A DNA stretch of 64,000 bases from CAWCGU01 sp963838095 (GCA_963838095.1 CAWIPO010000006.1:682001-746000), one strand, 5' to 3'; positions 53,620-62,392 are shown, counted from the stretch's first letter. Translations and numbers: made by a program. The notes: generated by a model not told the origin, from the letters alone.

Positions 53620-55014
53620 ATGAAGGTCGCGGTCCTCGGCGCCGGCGTCACCGGCCTGGTCGCCGCACATCGGCTGACGGAAGCGGGACACCGCTGCGAC
53701 GTGTATGAGCGCTGGCCCGGGCTCGGCGGGCAGGTGGCGACCATGGACGTCGACTCGGGCCAGCCTCTCGAGCGCTACTACCACCACCTGTTCACCTCAG
53801 ACGTCCACATCGCCGCTCTCTACCGGGAACTGGGAATGGAGGACGCGATCGAATGGCTGCCTTCGAGCGTCGCGATCTTCACCGGCGGCCGCTCGCACCC
53901 GTTCACCTCCCCGTTGGACCTCCTGCGCTTTTCGCCGCTGTCGCTGCCCTCCCGGATCCGGATGGGGATCGCGGCGCTGCGGATCCAGCGCCGGGGTGCA
54001 GCGGCGGAGCAGGATGAGAGCCGGACTGCACAGGAATGGATCAGCTCCGAGATGGGCACCGACGCCTGGGACGTCGTCTGGGGGCCGCTGCTCCGCGGCA
54101 AGTTCGGCGACCGCGCCGACGAGATCTCGATGGGCTGGCTTCAGAGCAAGCTCACCGTGCGCAGGGCGGTCGGCGGTCGCGAGACTCGCCGGGAGCTGCT
54201 CGGGTATCCGCGCGGAAGCTGGCAGCCGCTGCTCGAGGCGCTCCGCGATCGGATCGTCTCGGGCGGAGGGCGGGTGCTGGAGGACCGCCCGGCGCAGCGG
54301 GTCGGCCACAGCGACGGCGAGTTCACGCTCTCACCCGGCGCCCAAGGGTCGTACCGCAGCGGCCACGATCCGCGCCGCTTCCAGCCCGCCGGAGAGCCCG
54401 CCAGATATGAGGCGGTGGTGGCGACGGTCCCCAGCGACATCTTCACTGCGCTGCTCGACGACGGGCTCCGCGAGGAGATCGGCGCCGACTACCTGGCGAA
54501 GGTCGAATCGACCGAATACCAGACGGCCCTGTGCCTGTTGCTCGAGCTGGATCGACCGTTCGGCCGCTTCTACTGGACCAACATCGCGGACCCCGAGCTG
54601 CCGTTCGTCGGGCTGATCGAGCACACGAACCTCGTCGGGCCCGAGCACTACGGCGGCCGCCGCTTTCTGTACGTCGCCAACTACCTCGCCCCCGACGACG
54701 AGCTCCTGGATCTGGACGACGGACAGCTGCTGGAGCGCTACGCGCCGGGGCTGACGCGGGTCAGGCCCGAGTTCTCCCTCGACTGGGTGCGCCGCTCGTG
54801 GGCGTTTCGCGAGCCGGCGGCGCAGCCGATCGTCACCGTCGGCTACCGGGAGCGAATGCCGGCGTTCGCGACCGGCGTACCGGGGCTGGTGCTTGCGAAC
54901 ACGACGCAGATCTATCCCGAGGACCGGGGGACCAATTACAGCGTCCGCCTCGGCACGGACGCCGCGGCAACGCTGCTCGCGCAGTCCCCCTCCCTCGCGG
55001 GCGGTGGATCGTGA
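53620..55014 (+). CDS. FAD-dependent oxidoreductase (NAD(P)-binding, amine-oxidase-like)
   Basis: 464 residues. Rossmann GAGVTG near the start, YERWPGLGGQVAT, then the protoporphyrinogen-oxidase-like domain and a C-terminal FAD segment (LVLANTTQIYPEDRGTNYSV). Homologous enzymes desaturate or isomerise substrates; in glycan clusters some act like UDP-galactopyranose mutase. The true substrate is unknown. It sits 7 bp after GT2, and its TGA overlaps the next GTG. Confidence 0.75.
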   Translation: MKVAVLGAGVTGLVAAHRLTEAGHRCDVYERWPGLGGQVATMDVDSGQPLERYYHHLFTSDVHIAALYRELGMEDAIEWLPSSVAIFTGGRSHPFTSPLDLLRFSPLSLPSRIRMGIAALRIQRRGAAAEQDESRTAQEWISSEMGTDAWDVVWGPLLRGKFGDRADEISMGWLQSKLTVRRAVGGRETRRELLGYPRGSWQPLLEALRDRIVSGGGRVLEDRPAQRVGHSDGEFTLSPGAQGSYRSGHDPRRFQPAGEPARYEAVVATVPSDIFTALLDDGLREEIGADYLAKVESTEYQTALCLLLELDRPFGRFYWTNIADPELPFVGLIEHTNLVGPEHYGGRRFLYVANYLAPDDELLDLDDGQLLERYAPGLTRVRPEFSLDWVRRSWAFREPAAQPIVTVGYRERMPAFATGVPGLVLANTTQIYPEDRGTNYSVRLGTDAAATLLAQSPSLAGGGS

Positions 55015-56357
55015 GCGGCGCGCTGCGCACCCGGCTCGCCGCCCGGCTGGCCGAGATCCCGCGCCGCGAAAAGCAGATCGTGATCGCGTCGATGGTGCTG
55101 AGCGCGCTGCTGGTGGTGGCGTACATCGCGATCAGCCCGTCCCACGTGCTCGCCGGCGACGAGCCCGTTTACGACGAGTACGGACGCCAGTTCGCCGACG
55201 GCAACCCCTGGGAGCAGAGCCTCGTTCCTTACCCCGGCGACCTCCACGCCTCAGCCTGGAAGGCGCCGCTGTACCCGGCGTGGGTCGGGGTCTTCTACAC
55301 CCTGCTGGGCAGCGGCGAATGGGCCGGGGTGACCGCGTCGGAGCGGGTGGAGATCGTGCAGGCACTGTTGCTGGCCCCGCTGACGGTGCTGCTCACCTGG
55401 CTGCTCGCGCGACGGCTGTTCGGCCCCCGAGCGGCGATCGCCGCCGCGGCACTGACGGCGATCTTCCCGCTCGTGTGGGAGTACTTCGGGCTGCTGACGC
55501 CGGAGGCGCTCGCGATCCCGCTCACGGTCGGCTTCCTGCTCGTGGTGCTCGACCGCACCCCAACCCCGAGGCGCGCCATCGGGGCGGGAGTCCTGCTCGG
55601 TTTGGGGCTGCTCGTGCATCCGACGGCGTTCGTCCTCGCCGGCGCGCTGCTCGTCGCCTGGTGGCTTGCCGCCCGCGGCAGAGGCTTGGCGCTGAGCGCC
55701 CTCGCCTGCGCCGTCGCGCTGCTGCTCGTGCTTCCGTGGACGGTGCGCAACCTCGTCGTCTTCGACGGCGCCCTGATCCCGATCTCGATCCAGGATGCCG
55801 CCGTCTACGGGACTTTTAACTCCGAGGCCGCCAACGACCCCGACCTTCCGTACGCCTGGCGAGAGAACCCGGAGCCCGCGCGCGCGACCCTCGAGCGGAT
55901 GGAGGCGGAGCGGGTCGACGAGGCCGAATTCCACTCGCGGCTCAGGGAGCTGGGGCTGGACTACATCGAGGAGCACCCGGAATCGGTCCCGAACGCGATT
56001 CTCCGCAACGGCGTGCTTCGCTTCTGGGACCTGCGGCCACCGCAGCAGGCGATCGACGAGGTCCAGTTCCAGGGGCGTTCGACGAAGGTCAGAGGCCTGG
56101 CGCTCGCGATCTACTACCCGCTGCTGATCGCCGCCGCGATCGGAATGTGGCGAGTTCGCCATCGCCGAGAGATCGTGTTGCCGCTGCTGACCGCGTTCGC
56201 GCTGGTTGCGGTCGCTTTCATGGTCATCGCGGGCACGCGCTACCGCGCGCCGCTGGAGCCGGTGCTGGTGATCCTGGCATGCTCACTGCTGGCGACACCC
56301 GGCTGGGCGCGGGCCCGATCCGCTTCCGAGCCCGACCCGATGCCCGCAGAACGATGA
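55011..56357 (+). CDS. GT39-type polytopic glycosyltransferase
   Basis: 448 residues, GTG at 55011 (GTGA overlap). Acidic motif in the first loop (AGDEPVYDEYGRQFADG) and about nine helices fit the ArnT/PMT fold. It likely uses the polyprenyl-phosphate sugar from the upstream GT2 to decorate an extracytoplasmic acceptor. Its TGA overlaps the HD gene ATG. Confidence 0.75.
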   Translation: MSGALRTRLAARLAEIPRREKQIVIASMVLSALLVVAYIAISPSHVLAGDEPVYDEYGRQFADGNPWEQSLVPYPGDLHASAWKAPLYPAWVGVFYTLLGSGEWAGVTASERVEIVQALLLAPLTVLLTWLLARRLFGPRAAIAAAALTAIFPLVWEYFGLLTPEALAIPLTVGFLLVVLDRTPTPRRAIGAGVLLGLGLLVHPTAFVLAGALLVAWWLAARGRGLALSALACAVALLLVLPWTVRNLVVFDGALIPISIQDAAVYGTFNSEAANDPDLPYAWRENPEPARATLERMEAERVDEAEFHSRLRELGLDYIEEHPESVPNAILRNGVLRFWDLRPPQQAIDEVQFQGRSTKVRGLALAIYYPLLIAAAIGMWRVRHRREIVLPLLTAFALVAVAFMVIAGTRYRAPLEPVLVILACSLLATPGWARARSASEPDPMPAER

Positions 56358-57217
56358 GCGACGAGACGATCAGCAAAGAGGAGCTCGAGGAGCGAGTGCC
56401 CGGAGCCCGCGGCCGAAACCCGCGCGAGGCGATCGACGCCGGGGAGGTGAGGGCGCCCACCCGCGGCAACCGCAAGCTCGAGCGCTTCCTCGACGCCGTC
56501 AACGGCGACGAGCAGGTGCGCGCCTGGTGGCACATGGCCCAGGTGACCTCGGAGCGGCTCGGGATGTCGGATCACTCCCGCGTGCACGTCCAGATCGTGC
56601 TCAACATCGCGCTGCGGCTGCTGCGGCTGCTGGTTCGCGGCGGCGTCGAGCCGGCGGCGGTTGCCGACCACGGGCTTGGGGAGCGTGACGCCGAGGTGGT
56701 GGTCGCCGCCGCCGCCCTGCTGCACGACACCGGGATGTCGATCCAGCGCACCGACCACGAGGCCTACAGCCTGTTCCTCGCCGAGCCGAAACTTCGCCGG
56801 CTGCTTGAGGAGATCTACGGCGAGCCGGAGCGGACGGTGATCGTCTCCGAGGCCCTGAACGCAATCATCGGGCACCGCCGACGCGGCGAGCCGTACACGG
56901 TCGAGGCGGGCGTAGTCAGGGTCGCCGATGCGCTCGACATGGCCCACGGCAGATCGCGGATCCCGGTCGAGTCGGGCCAGGTCGGCATCCACTCGCTCTC
57001 GGCCGCGGCGATCGACGAGGTCCGGATCGAGAAGGGCGAGAAACGCCCGGTCCGGATCGAGATCGTGATGAACAACACCGCCGGCATCTTCCAGGTCGAC
57101 GACCTGCTGGCGACGAAGCTGCGCGGCACCCCGATCGCCGACCACATAGAGATCGTCGCCGAGGTCCAGGGCGAGACCGAGAAGCGGCTGCTGACGTCGT
57201 TCCGGCTGCCCGAGTAG
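56354..57217 (+). CDS. HD-domain phosphohydrolase
   Basis: 287 residues. HD metal site: HSRVHVQIVLNIA, LLHDTGMS, HDTG/HRRRGE and VADALDMA; the later half is a beta-rich domain (VRIEIVMNNTAGIFQVDDLL). Probably removes phosphate from a nucleotide or isoprenoid substrate. Coupled to the glycosyltransferase gene by ATGA. Convergent with the next hydratase. Confidence 0.75.
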   Translation: MSDETISKEELEERVPGARGRNPREAIDAGEVRAPTRGNRKLERFLDAVNGDEQVRAWWHMAQVTSERLGMSDHSRVHVQIVLNIALRLLRLLVRGGVEPAAVADHGLGERDAEVVVAAAALLHDTGMSIQRTDHEAYSLFLAEPKLRRLLEEIYGEPERTVIVSEALNAIIGHRRRGEPYTVEAGVVRVADALDMAHGRSRIPVESGQVGIHSLSAAAIDEVRIEKGEKRPVRIEIVMNNTAGIFQVDDLLATKLRGTPIADHIEIVAEVQGETEKRLLTSFRLPE

Positions 57218-57229
57218 CGGCTACACGGC

Positions 57230-58020
57230 TCAGACGCCTGCGCCGGCGCCACCCGTCCCTCGCCGCCGGCGAAGCGGGCGGCTCCTCCGAGGCCGACCTC
57301 GGCGGAGGGGGTGCCGATCTCGGCTTCGAGCGCGAGGCCCTCGGCGAAGGTGAGCCCGATGCCCTCGATCGCGGCGCGGCGGTCCGAGAGCATCGTCTGC
57401 TGCGGGAAGGCCGCCAGTCCTTCCGCCATCTCCAGCGCCCGCTCGACGTGCTTGCCGGCCGGGACCACCTCGTTCACCAACCCCCACGAGAGGGCCTCCT
57501 CGGCCTCCACGACGCGGCCGGTGAGGATCATCTCGAGTGCTCGGCCCATCCCGATCAGCCTCGGCATCCGCTGGGTGCCGCCGTCGATCAGCGGTACGCC
57601 GAAGCGGCGCTCGGTGAAGCCGAGCTTCGCGGTCTCGGTCGCGATCCGCAGGTCGCACCACAGCGCCAGCTCCAGTCCGCCGGCAAGGCACCAGCCCGAG
57701 ATCGCAGCGATTGCGGGCTTCGACGGCGTCAGCCGAGAGAAGCCGAGCGGGCCCTCGGGGCGGGAGACAATTCCGCTCAACGTCTCGAGGTCGTCGCTCT
57801 CGGCAGCCTCGGTCATCGCTTTCAGGTCGGCGCCGGCGCAGAAGGCCTCGTCGTCGCCGCTGGTCAGGATCAGCACGCGGGCATCGTCGTCGGCCTCGAA
57901 GCGCTGGTAGCCGTCGAGCAGCAGGCCGGCGGTCTCGAGATCGACGGCGTTGCGGCGCTCCGGACGCTCGATCGCCAGCACGGCAGCGGCTCCGCGACGC
58001 TCGTAGCTGACCTTGGACAC
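57230..58020 (-). CDS. Enoyl-CoA hydratase/isomerase family protein (frameshift at the 3' end)
   Basis: About 262 residues from GTG at 58020. RPERRNAVDL, DEAFCAGADLKAM, SGWCLAGGLELALWCDLRIA and FTERRFGVPLIDGGTQR are crotonase motifs. In the last dozen codons the frame has no stop and runs on antisense through the HD gene. A one-base shift near 57260 gives a normal end (TGA at 57230). Function in CoA-ester metabolism. Confidence 0.8.
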
Positions 58021-58034
58021 GACCGGGGGGGAAG

Positions 58035-58283
58035 CTAGTCGCGCTTCAGGCGCTCGATCTCGGCGCGGGCGCGTTCCTTGCGGGTGTCGAGCCTGCCCTG
58101 AACCAGCGAAAGCACCACCACCATCAGGGCGAAGAAGATCATCACCCCGAACCCCCACAGGGTCACGTCCTTGTCGGTCGTCCGGCCGCCGAGCCCGACG
58201 CCGTCTGCGGCCATGGCTGGCGCGGCAAGTACGAGGGCGCCCGTCAGGACAACAACAAGCACTAAAAGAACGCGAAACGTCAC
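58035..58283 (-). CDS. Small membrane protein with signal peptide
   Basis: 82 residues: signal peptide (VLLVLVVVLTGALVLAAPAM, cleavage after AMA), a short polar segment, one membrane helix (FGVMIFFALMVVVLSLVQ) and a charged helical tail. GTG start. It lies 12 bp before the hydratase start on the same strand. Function unknown. Confidence 0.65.
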   Translation of the reverse strand: MTFRVLLVLVVVLTGALVLAAPAMAADGVGLGGRTTDKDVTLWGFGVMIFFALMVVVLSLVQGRLDTRKERARAEIERLKRD

Positions 58284-58322
58284 GAGCGCACTCTACCGCG
58301 GCGCCGGGAGGGGGGTCCGTGT

Positions 58323-58349
58323 AGAAACGGGCCATATATTCCCGTTTCT
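58323..58349. terminator. Hairpin downstream of uppP
   Basis: AGAAACGGG and CCCGTTTCT form a perfect 9-bp stem with a 9-nt loop between the uppP stop and the small membrane gene. A pyrimidine-rich tract follows on the plus strand only. Confidence 0.55.
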
Positions 58350-58375
58350 TCTTCCACCCCCCCTGAAGCACCCTC

Positions 58376-58396
58376 TCGATGCTGCCGTTCGTCAAC
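58376..58396 (-). repeat. 21-bp repeat, copy 2
   Basis: Identical to 27309-27329. On the minus strand it starts within the uppP stop codon (AGT TGA CG) and lies about 95 bp upstream of the small membrane protein start. Confidence 0.6.
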
Positions 58397-59210
58397 TGAT
58401 TGCGCCCGTAGCAGCCAGGACGATCACCAGCGCGCCCAGCGGAATCCGGTACGCGACGAAAATCGCCAGCGTGTGCCCGGCCAGGTAGCGCAGCAGCCAT
58501 GCGATCGCCAGGTAGCCGGATATGAAGGCGGCGACCGTGGCGAGGGCGGTTGCCGCGACCGACGCCTCGCCGCCGCCGCCGCCGATCTCGCGCAGCTCGA
58601 AGAGCCCGCTGAGGACGACGGCCGGCACCGAGAGCAGGAACGAGTAGCGGGCGGCGGCCTCGCGATCGAAACCGCGGATGAGGCCGGCCGAGATCGTTGC
58701 GCCTGAGCGCGAGACCCCGGGGATCAGCGCAAGCGCCTGTGCGAAGCCGACGAACCACCCGTCGCGAATGTTCATCTCGGTGATCGCGCGCTGCTTGGTC
58801 CCGATCCGCTCTGCAAGCAGCATCACGAAGGAGAACAGGATCAGCGCCGAGCCGATCAGGTAGAGGTCACGGGCTCCCGACTCGATCTGGTCGCTGAAGG
58901 CAAACCCGAAGATCGAGATCGGGATCGTGCCGAGGAGGATGAACCAGCCGAGCTTGGATTCATGGCTCTGTTCGCCGAACGGGCGCCGAAACTCGCGCAT
59001 CCAGGACAGGGCGATCCGCCACAGATCGCGGCGGAAGTAGACGAGCACCGCCGCCATCGTCCCGAGCTGGATCACGGCGGTGAACCCGGCGCCGGGGTCC
59101 TCCCAGCCCAGAAACGAGGGCACGATCCGCAGGTGGCCGCTGGAGGAGATCGGGAGGAACTCCGTCAGCCCCTGGACGAGGCCGAGGATGATGGCCTCGA
59201 GTGCGCTCAT
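58392..59210 (-). CDS. uppP: Undecaprenyl-diphosphatase
   Basis: 272 residues, about eight membrane helices. BacA/UppP signatures: LGLVQGLTEFLPISSSGHL and ALIPGVSRSGATISAGL, with the catalytic Glu, Ser and Arg residues. It regenerates undecaprenyl phosphate carrier used by the glycosyltransferases nearby and by peptidoglycan synthesis. The ATG is 12 bp before the HD gene stop. Confidence 0.95.
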   Translation of the reverse strand: MSALEAIILGLVQGLTEFLPISSSGHLRIVPSFLGWEDPGAGFTAVIQLGTMAAVLVYFRRDLWRIALSWMREFRRPFGEQSHESKLGWFILLGTIPISIFGFAFSDQIESGARDLYLIGSALILFSFVMLLAERIGTKQRAITEMNIRDGWFVGFAQALALIPGVSRSGATISAGLIRGFDREAAARYSFLLSVPAVVLSGLFELREIGGGGGEASVAATALATVAAFISGYLAIAWLLRYLAGHTLAIFVAYRIPLGALVIVLAATGAIS

Positions 59211-59222
59211 GGCGCAGTGAGG

Positions 59223-59834
59223 CTAGAGGGTACGCTCGACCTCGAACGACTCGAGCTGGTAGCGCAGGTCCCGCAGGAATGGGAGCGCGGGTGCCGCTCG
59301 GGTGACCATCTCGAGGTCCTCGTCCCAGATCGCAACCCGTTCGTCGAGGGGCACCGGGAACGCGCTCGAGATCCGCTCTCCCTCGGTCGAGTAGATCCCG
59401 CGCACAAGGCGCAGGTTGGCGAGCTTGTCCGCTGCGAAGATTGCGACGGCATCGATACCCGCCGCTTCGACGGCCTCGCGGAGCACGCGCTTGCGCTCAA
59501 CGTAGGGCTCGACCTGCTTGTCGTCGGTCATCACGGCGACGAGCACCGCGACGCGGTCGCCGAAATCGCGCTGGATCGTGGACTGCTCGACGTCGGTGTC
59601 CTCGACGACGTCGTGAAGCAGACCGGCCGCAAGCACGTCCTCGCCAAACCCCGCCTCCGCGAGCGTTTCCGCAACCGTAAGCGGGTGGCCTATATACGCG
59701 GACCCGTCCTTTCGAACCTGGCCCGCGTGGGCCGAGCGCGCAATCTCGAATGCCCGCGCCAGCAACTCGGAGGCCTGCAGCCAGTCGGGTATGGCTCGAC
59801 CAGCGACTGCAGCTACCTTCTCCACCCACGACAC
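59223..59834 (-). CDS. HD-domain (p)ppGpp hydrolase-like protein
   Basis: 203 residues. An N-terminal RelA/SpoT-type HD domain with HAGQVRKDGSAYIGHPLTVA, LLHDVVEDT and KLANLR, matching small alarmone hydrolases (Mesh1-like), without the synthetase part. Likely cytosolic and Mn2+-dependent; it hydrolyses (p)ppGpp or a related nucleotide. Upstream of it is a 303-bp gap. Confidence 0.75.
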   Translation of the reverse strand: MSWVEKVAAVAGRAIPDWLQASELLARAFEIARSAHAGQVRKDGSAYIGHPLTVAETLAEAGFGEDVLAAGLLHDVVEDTDVEQSTIQRDFGDRVAVLVAVMTDDKQVEPYVERKRVLREAVEAAGIDAVAIFAADKLANLRLVRGIYSTEGERISSAFPVPLDERVAIWDEDLEMVTRAAPALPFLRDLRYQLESFEVERTL

Positions 59835-60137
59835 ACTATCCCCAACTCGCGCGGGTTTCAGCCGTTTTCCGCATAGAAAGCGCGCGACCCGGGGCAGGGA
59901 GTAGAGGCCGCGCGCGCACGAGAGAGGATCTCGCTGCCTTGTAGTCTCCCGGCCCGATTCCCGCGATGCGTGAAGATCCGGAGAACCCGCGCCGGTCCGT
60001 TACCCCTTTTCCCTGCAAACTCCGGGTGAAGAAGCTGTGAACGGCTCGGTTGCGGCTCCGGCGCGCTCTCTACCATTCACGCCTATGACCCACCGTCGAC
60101 GTGTGTCAGTGACGCCGGGTGACTGGCGGTTCGAGCG
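59835..60137. other. Intergenic region before the phosphate regulator
   Basis: 303 bp without a gene, between divergent HD and response-regulator genes. It carries a PHO-box-like repeat (60026-60042, minus orientation). No other convincing element was found. Confidence 0.6.
60026..60042 (-). promoter_or_regulatory. PHO-box-like direct repeat 1
   Basis: On the minus strand GTTCAC-N5-CTTCAC, two half-sites 11 bp apart, the geometry and sequence (GTTCAC) of actinobacterial PhoP boxes. It lies 96 bp before the response regulator gene. Confidence 0.5.
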
Positions 60138-60971
60138 ATGAGCGGGGTAGGCCACGGGGTCCGTCTCGCGATAGTCGATTCCGACAGCGGCTTCCTGAAG
60201 GTGCTCGCGAACCGGCTCGAGGCGGTCCATTGGGAGTACCGCGTGCTCTCGGGAGGAGTGCCGCCGGACGAGCTTGCCGCGATGCGCCTCAGCGCCCTTC
60301 TCGTCGACCTGCGGGTGCTGCAGGGCGACCCTTGGGAGTTTCTCGACCAGGTCTGCGGATTGCTGCCGGGCATGGGCGTGATCGTCTGCACGCCGCAGGC
60401 CACCGTCGCCCAGCGCGTGCGCGGCCTTCGGTTGGGCGCCGACGACTGGATCGCGAAGCCCTGCCACCCCGAGGAGGTCGTCGCACGCATCGAGGCTGTT
60501 GTGCGGCGGCACCGGCGCGGCCGCGCCCCCATCGAGTCGGGTCCGATCGTCGCCGGCGAGCTCCAGGTCCGCCCCGACCAGTTCCAGGCTTTCGTCGGCG
60601 GCCAGAGCGTCGGCCTCACCCGGCGGGAGTTCGAGCTCCTGCAGGTGCTGGCCGATTCCGCCGGCCGCGTGATCGAGCGCGAAGACATCTACCAGCGAGT
60701 GTGGGGCTACGCGATGGCCCACGGCGACCGCTCGGTGGACGTGTTCGTGCGCAAGCTCCGCGGCAAGCTCCAGCGCCACTCACCGGGCTGGAACTACATC
60801 CACACCCACTTCGGGATCGGCTACCGCTTCGAACCGGAGTGCGACGACACGACCACCGACCTGGGTGCAGCGGGAGTCGTGGAGCTGGACGGAGAAGCGG
60901 TTCACAAAGATGTAACAGCTTCAACCCTCCGAGGCGGAAGCCTTAGGGGCGATGGAGCGGCGCAAAGCTGA
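60138..60971 (+). CDS. OmpR/PhoB-family response regulator
   Basis: 277 residues. The receiver domain has Asp14, Asp16 and phospho-Asp57 (ALLVDLRV), LGADDWIAKP with the Lys, and an OmpR-type winged helix (LTRREFELLQVLADSAGRVI, HTHFGIGYRFE) followed by a non-conserved tail. As the first gene before pst genes it is probably a PhoP/PhoB type regulator. No sensor kinase gene is nearby, and its C-terminus overlaps the next gene by 20 bp. Confidence 0.85.
   Translation: MSGVGHGVRLAIVDSDSGFLKVLANRLEAVHWEYRVLSGGVPPDELAAMRLSALLVDLRVLQGDPWEFLDQVCGLLPGMGVIVCTPQATVAQRVRGLRLGADDWIAKPCHPEEVVARIEAVVRRHRRGRAPIESGPIVAGELQVRPDQFQAFVGGQSVGLTRREFELLQVLADSAGRVIEREDIYQRVWGYAMAHGDRSVDVFVRKLRGKLQRHSPGWNYIHTHFGIGYRFEPECDDTTTDLGAAGVVELDGEAVHKDVTASTLRGGSLRGDGAAQS
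60900..60916 (+). promoter_or_regulatory. PHO-box-like direct repeat 2
   Basis: GTTCAC-N5-TGTAAC with 11-bp spacing, inside the end of the response regulator gene and 36 bp upstream of the solo winged-helix gene. Confidence 0.4.
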
Positions 60972-61329
60972 GCGGACTCGTCTCGGCCACGGCTCGGAGA
61001 ACGGCGCGTATGTGGCCGGCGAGCTCGAGGTCCGGCCCGGAGAGCACATGGCGCTTGCCGGCGACCGCCCGCTGTCGCTGACCGTGCGTGAGCTGGCACT
61101 GCTCTCGGAGCTTGCCCGCCACGGCAACCGGGTCGTCACCCGCGAGCAGCTCTTCGAGTCCGTTTGGGGCCGGCGCTGGCGATCGTCGGACCGCTCCGTC
61201 GACGTCTACGTGAGCCGCCTGCGCAATAAGCTTGCGGATGCCTTGCCAGAGACGAGCTTCATACACACCCATTTCGGGATCGGCTACCGGTTCGCGCCGG
61301 AGCCCCTGACCTCCGACGAGTCACGCTGA
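60952..61329 (+). CDS. Solo winged-helix DNA-binding protein (receiverless OmpR paralogue)
   Basis: 125 residues that consist almost only of an OmpR-type winged helix (VRELALLSELARHGNRVVTR, RSVDVYVSRLRNKL, HTHFGIGYRFAPE). It is clearly related to the DNA-binding half of the preceding response regulator but has no receiver. ATG overlaps the upstream gene by 20 bp. It may bind the same PHO sites and act as a modulator or competitor (inference). Confidence 0.8.
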   Translation: MERRKAERTRLGHGSENGAYVAGELEVRPGEHMALAGDRPLSLTVRELALLSELARHGNRVVTREQLFESVWGRRWRSSDRSVDVYVSRLRNKLADALPETSFIHTHFGIGYRFAPEPLTSDESR

Positions 61330-61370
61330 CCGCGGCAAGCGCGCGGCTCCCGCTCGCGATCGCGAGCGCC

Positions 61371-62354
61371 TTGGCACTCGTCATCTCGGTCGGCGCGGTT
61401 GCCTGCGGTAACGACGACCAGACCACCACCGGGCGCCCCAGCGGCGACGGCGTTCGCGGAGCCACCGGGGAGATCCGCATCGACGGCTCCAGGCCAGTCG
61501 GCGAGATCACGCAGGCGGTCGCCGACAGCTACGGCGAGCGCAACCCCGGGGTGGAGATCACCGTCGGGCTATCGGGCGTGGACAGTGGCTTCGAGCGCCT
61601 CTGTGCAGGTGAGACCGCGATCAACGACGCCTCGCGTCCGATCGACCCGGAGGAGGAGGACCTTTGCGCCGAGGACAACATCGTCGCCGAGGAGATCCAG
61701 GCCGCGCACGAGGCTCTGGCGGTGGTTGTGAACCGGAGGAACCCCGTCGACTGCCTGACCGTCGCCCAGCTCGCCGAGATCTGGGGCGAGGACGCCGTTT
61801 CGAGCTGGGAAGAGGTCACCAACCTGGAGCCCGAGTTCAGTGAGGAGATCGAGCGAGTCGGCCCCGGCAACGGCTCGCGCACCTTCGACTACTTCAGCGA
61901 GGCGATCAACGGTGAGGAGGGTGAGCAGACGAGGGACTACGAGGACGTCGAGGAGGACGCCGAGATCGTCGCCGGTGTGCGGGCATCCGAGGGCGCAATC
62001 GGATATCTCGACCTCACCAGCTACCTCCAGAATCCAAATCGGCTGAAGGCGCTGGAGATCGAGAACGAAAGGGGGAGGTGCGTGCCGGGGTCGATTCGCA
62101 GCGTCCAGGACTCCAGCTACAACCCGCTGGGGCGCGCGTTCTACATATATGCCGCATACGACGAGGCGCGAAGCCAGCCCGTGAGCTCCTTCCTCGCCCA
62201 TTATGTGGACAACGTCAGCAGGCTCGCTCGGGAACTGGGTTTCATCGCTCTGACGGCGCCGCAGCTGCGCACGTCGCAGGAGACGGTTGCGAGGATCACC
62301 GGCGGCCAGGCCGGCGCTCAGGGCGGGCGTGGGACCGGCGCTTCGAGCGGCTGA
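61371..62354 (+). CDS. PstS-like phosphate-binding lipoprotein
   Basis: About 328 residues. The periplasmic-binding fold has IRIDGSRPVGEITQAVADSY, LSGVDSGFERLCAGETAIND and RVGPGNGSRTFDYFSEAI, close to PstS. The lipobox AVAC follows only a short segment if TTG 61371 is the start. A CTG at 61326, in frame and overlapping the previous TGA, would give a proper lipoprotein signal (LPLAIASALALVISVGAVAC). C-terminal Gly/Ala-rich tail. Confidence 0.75.
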   Translation: MALVISVGAVACGNDDQTTTGRPSGDGVRGATGEIRIDGSRPVGEITQAVADSYGERNPGVEITVGLSGVDSGFERLCAGETAINDASRPIDPEEEDLCAEDNIVAEEIQAAHEALAVVVNRRNPVDCLTVAQLAEIWGEDAVSSWEEVTNLEPEFSEEIERVGPGNGSRTFDYFSEAINGEEGEQTRDYEDVEEDAEIVAGVRASEGAIGYLDLTSYLQNPNRLKALEIENERGRCVPGSIRSVQDSSYNPLGRAFYIYAAYDEARSQPVSSFLAHYVDNVSRLARELGFIALTAPQLRTSQETVARITGGQAGAQGGRGTGASSG

Positions 62355-62369
62355 CCCGCCCGCGGCCTG

Positions 62370-62386
62370 TTTCACGTCTTTTTTAC
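62370..62386 (+). promoter_or_regulatory. PHO-box-like direct repeat 3
   Basis: TTTCAC-N5-TTTTAC at 11-bp spacing, 134 bp before the pstS start and just before the structured leader. Confidence 0.45.
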
Positions 62387-62392
62387 ATTCGA

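Noticed and set aside
56815..57229. Run-on C-terminal extension of the second hydratase
   Set aside because: The extension is antisense to the HD gene and lacks any domain; a one-base shift gives a normal end.
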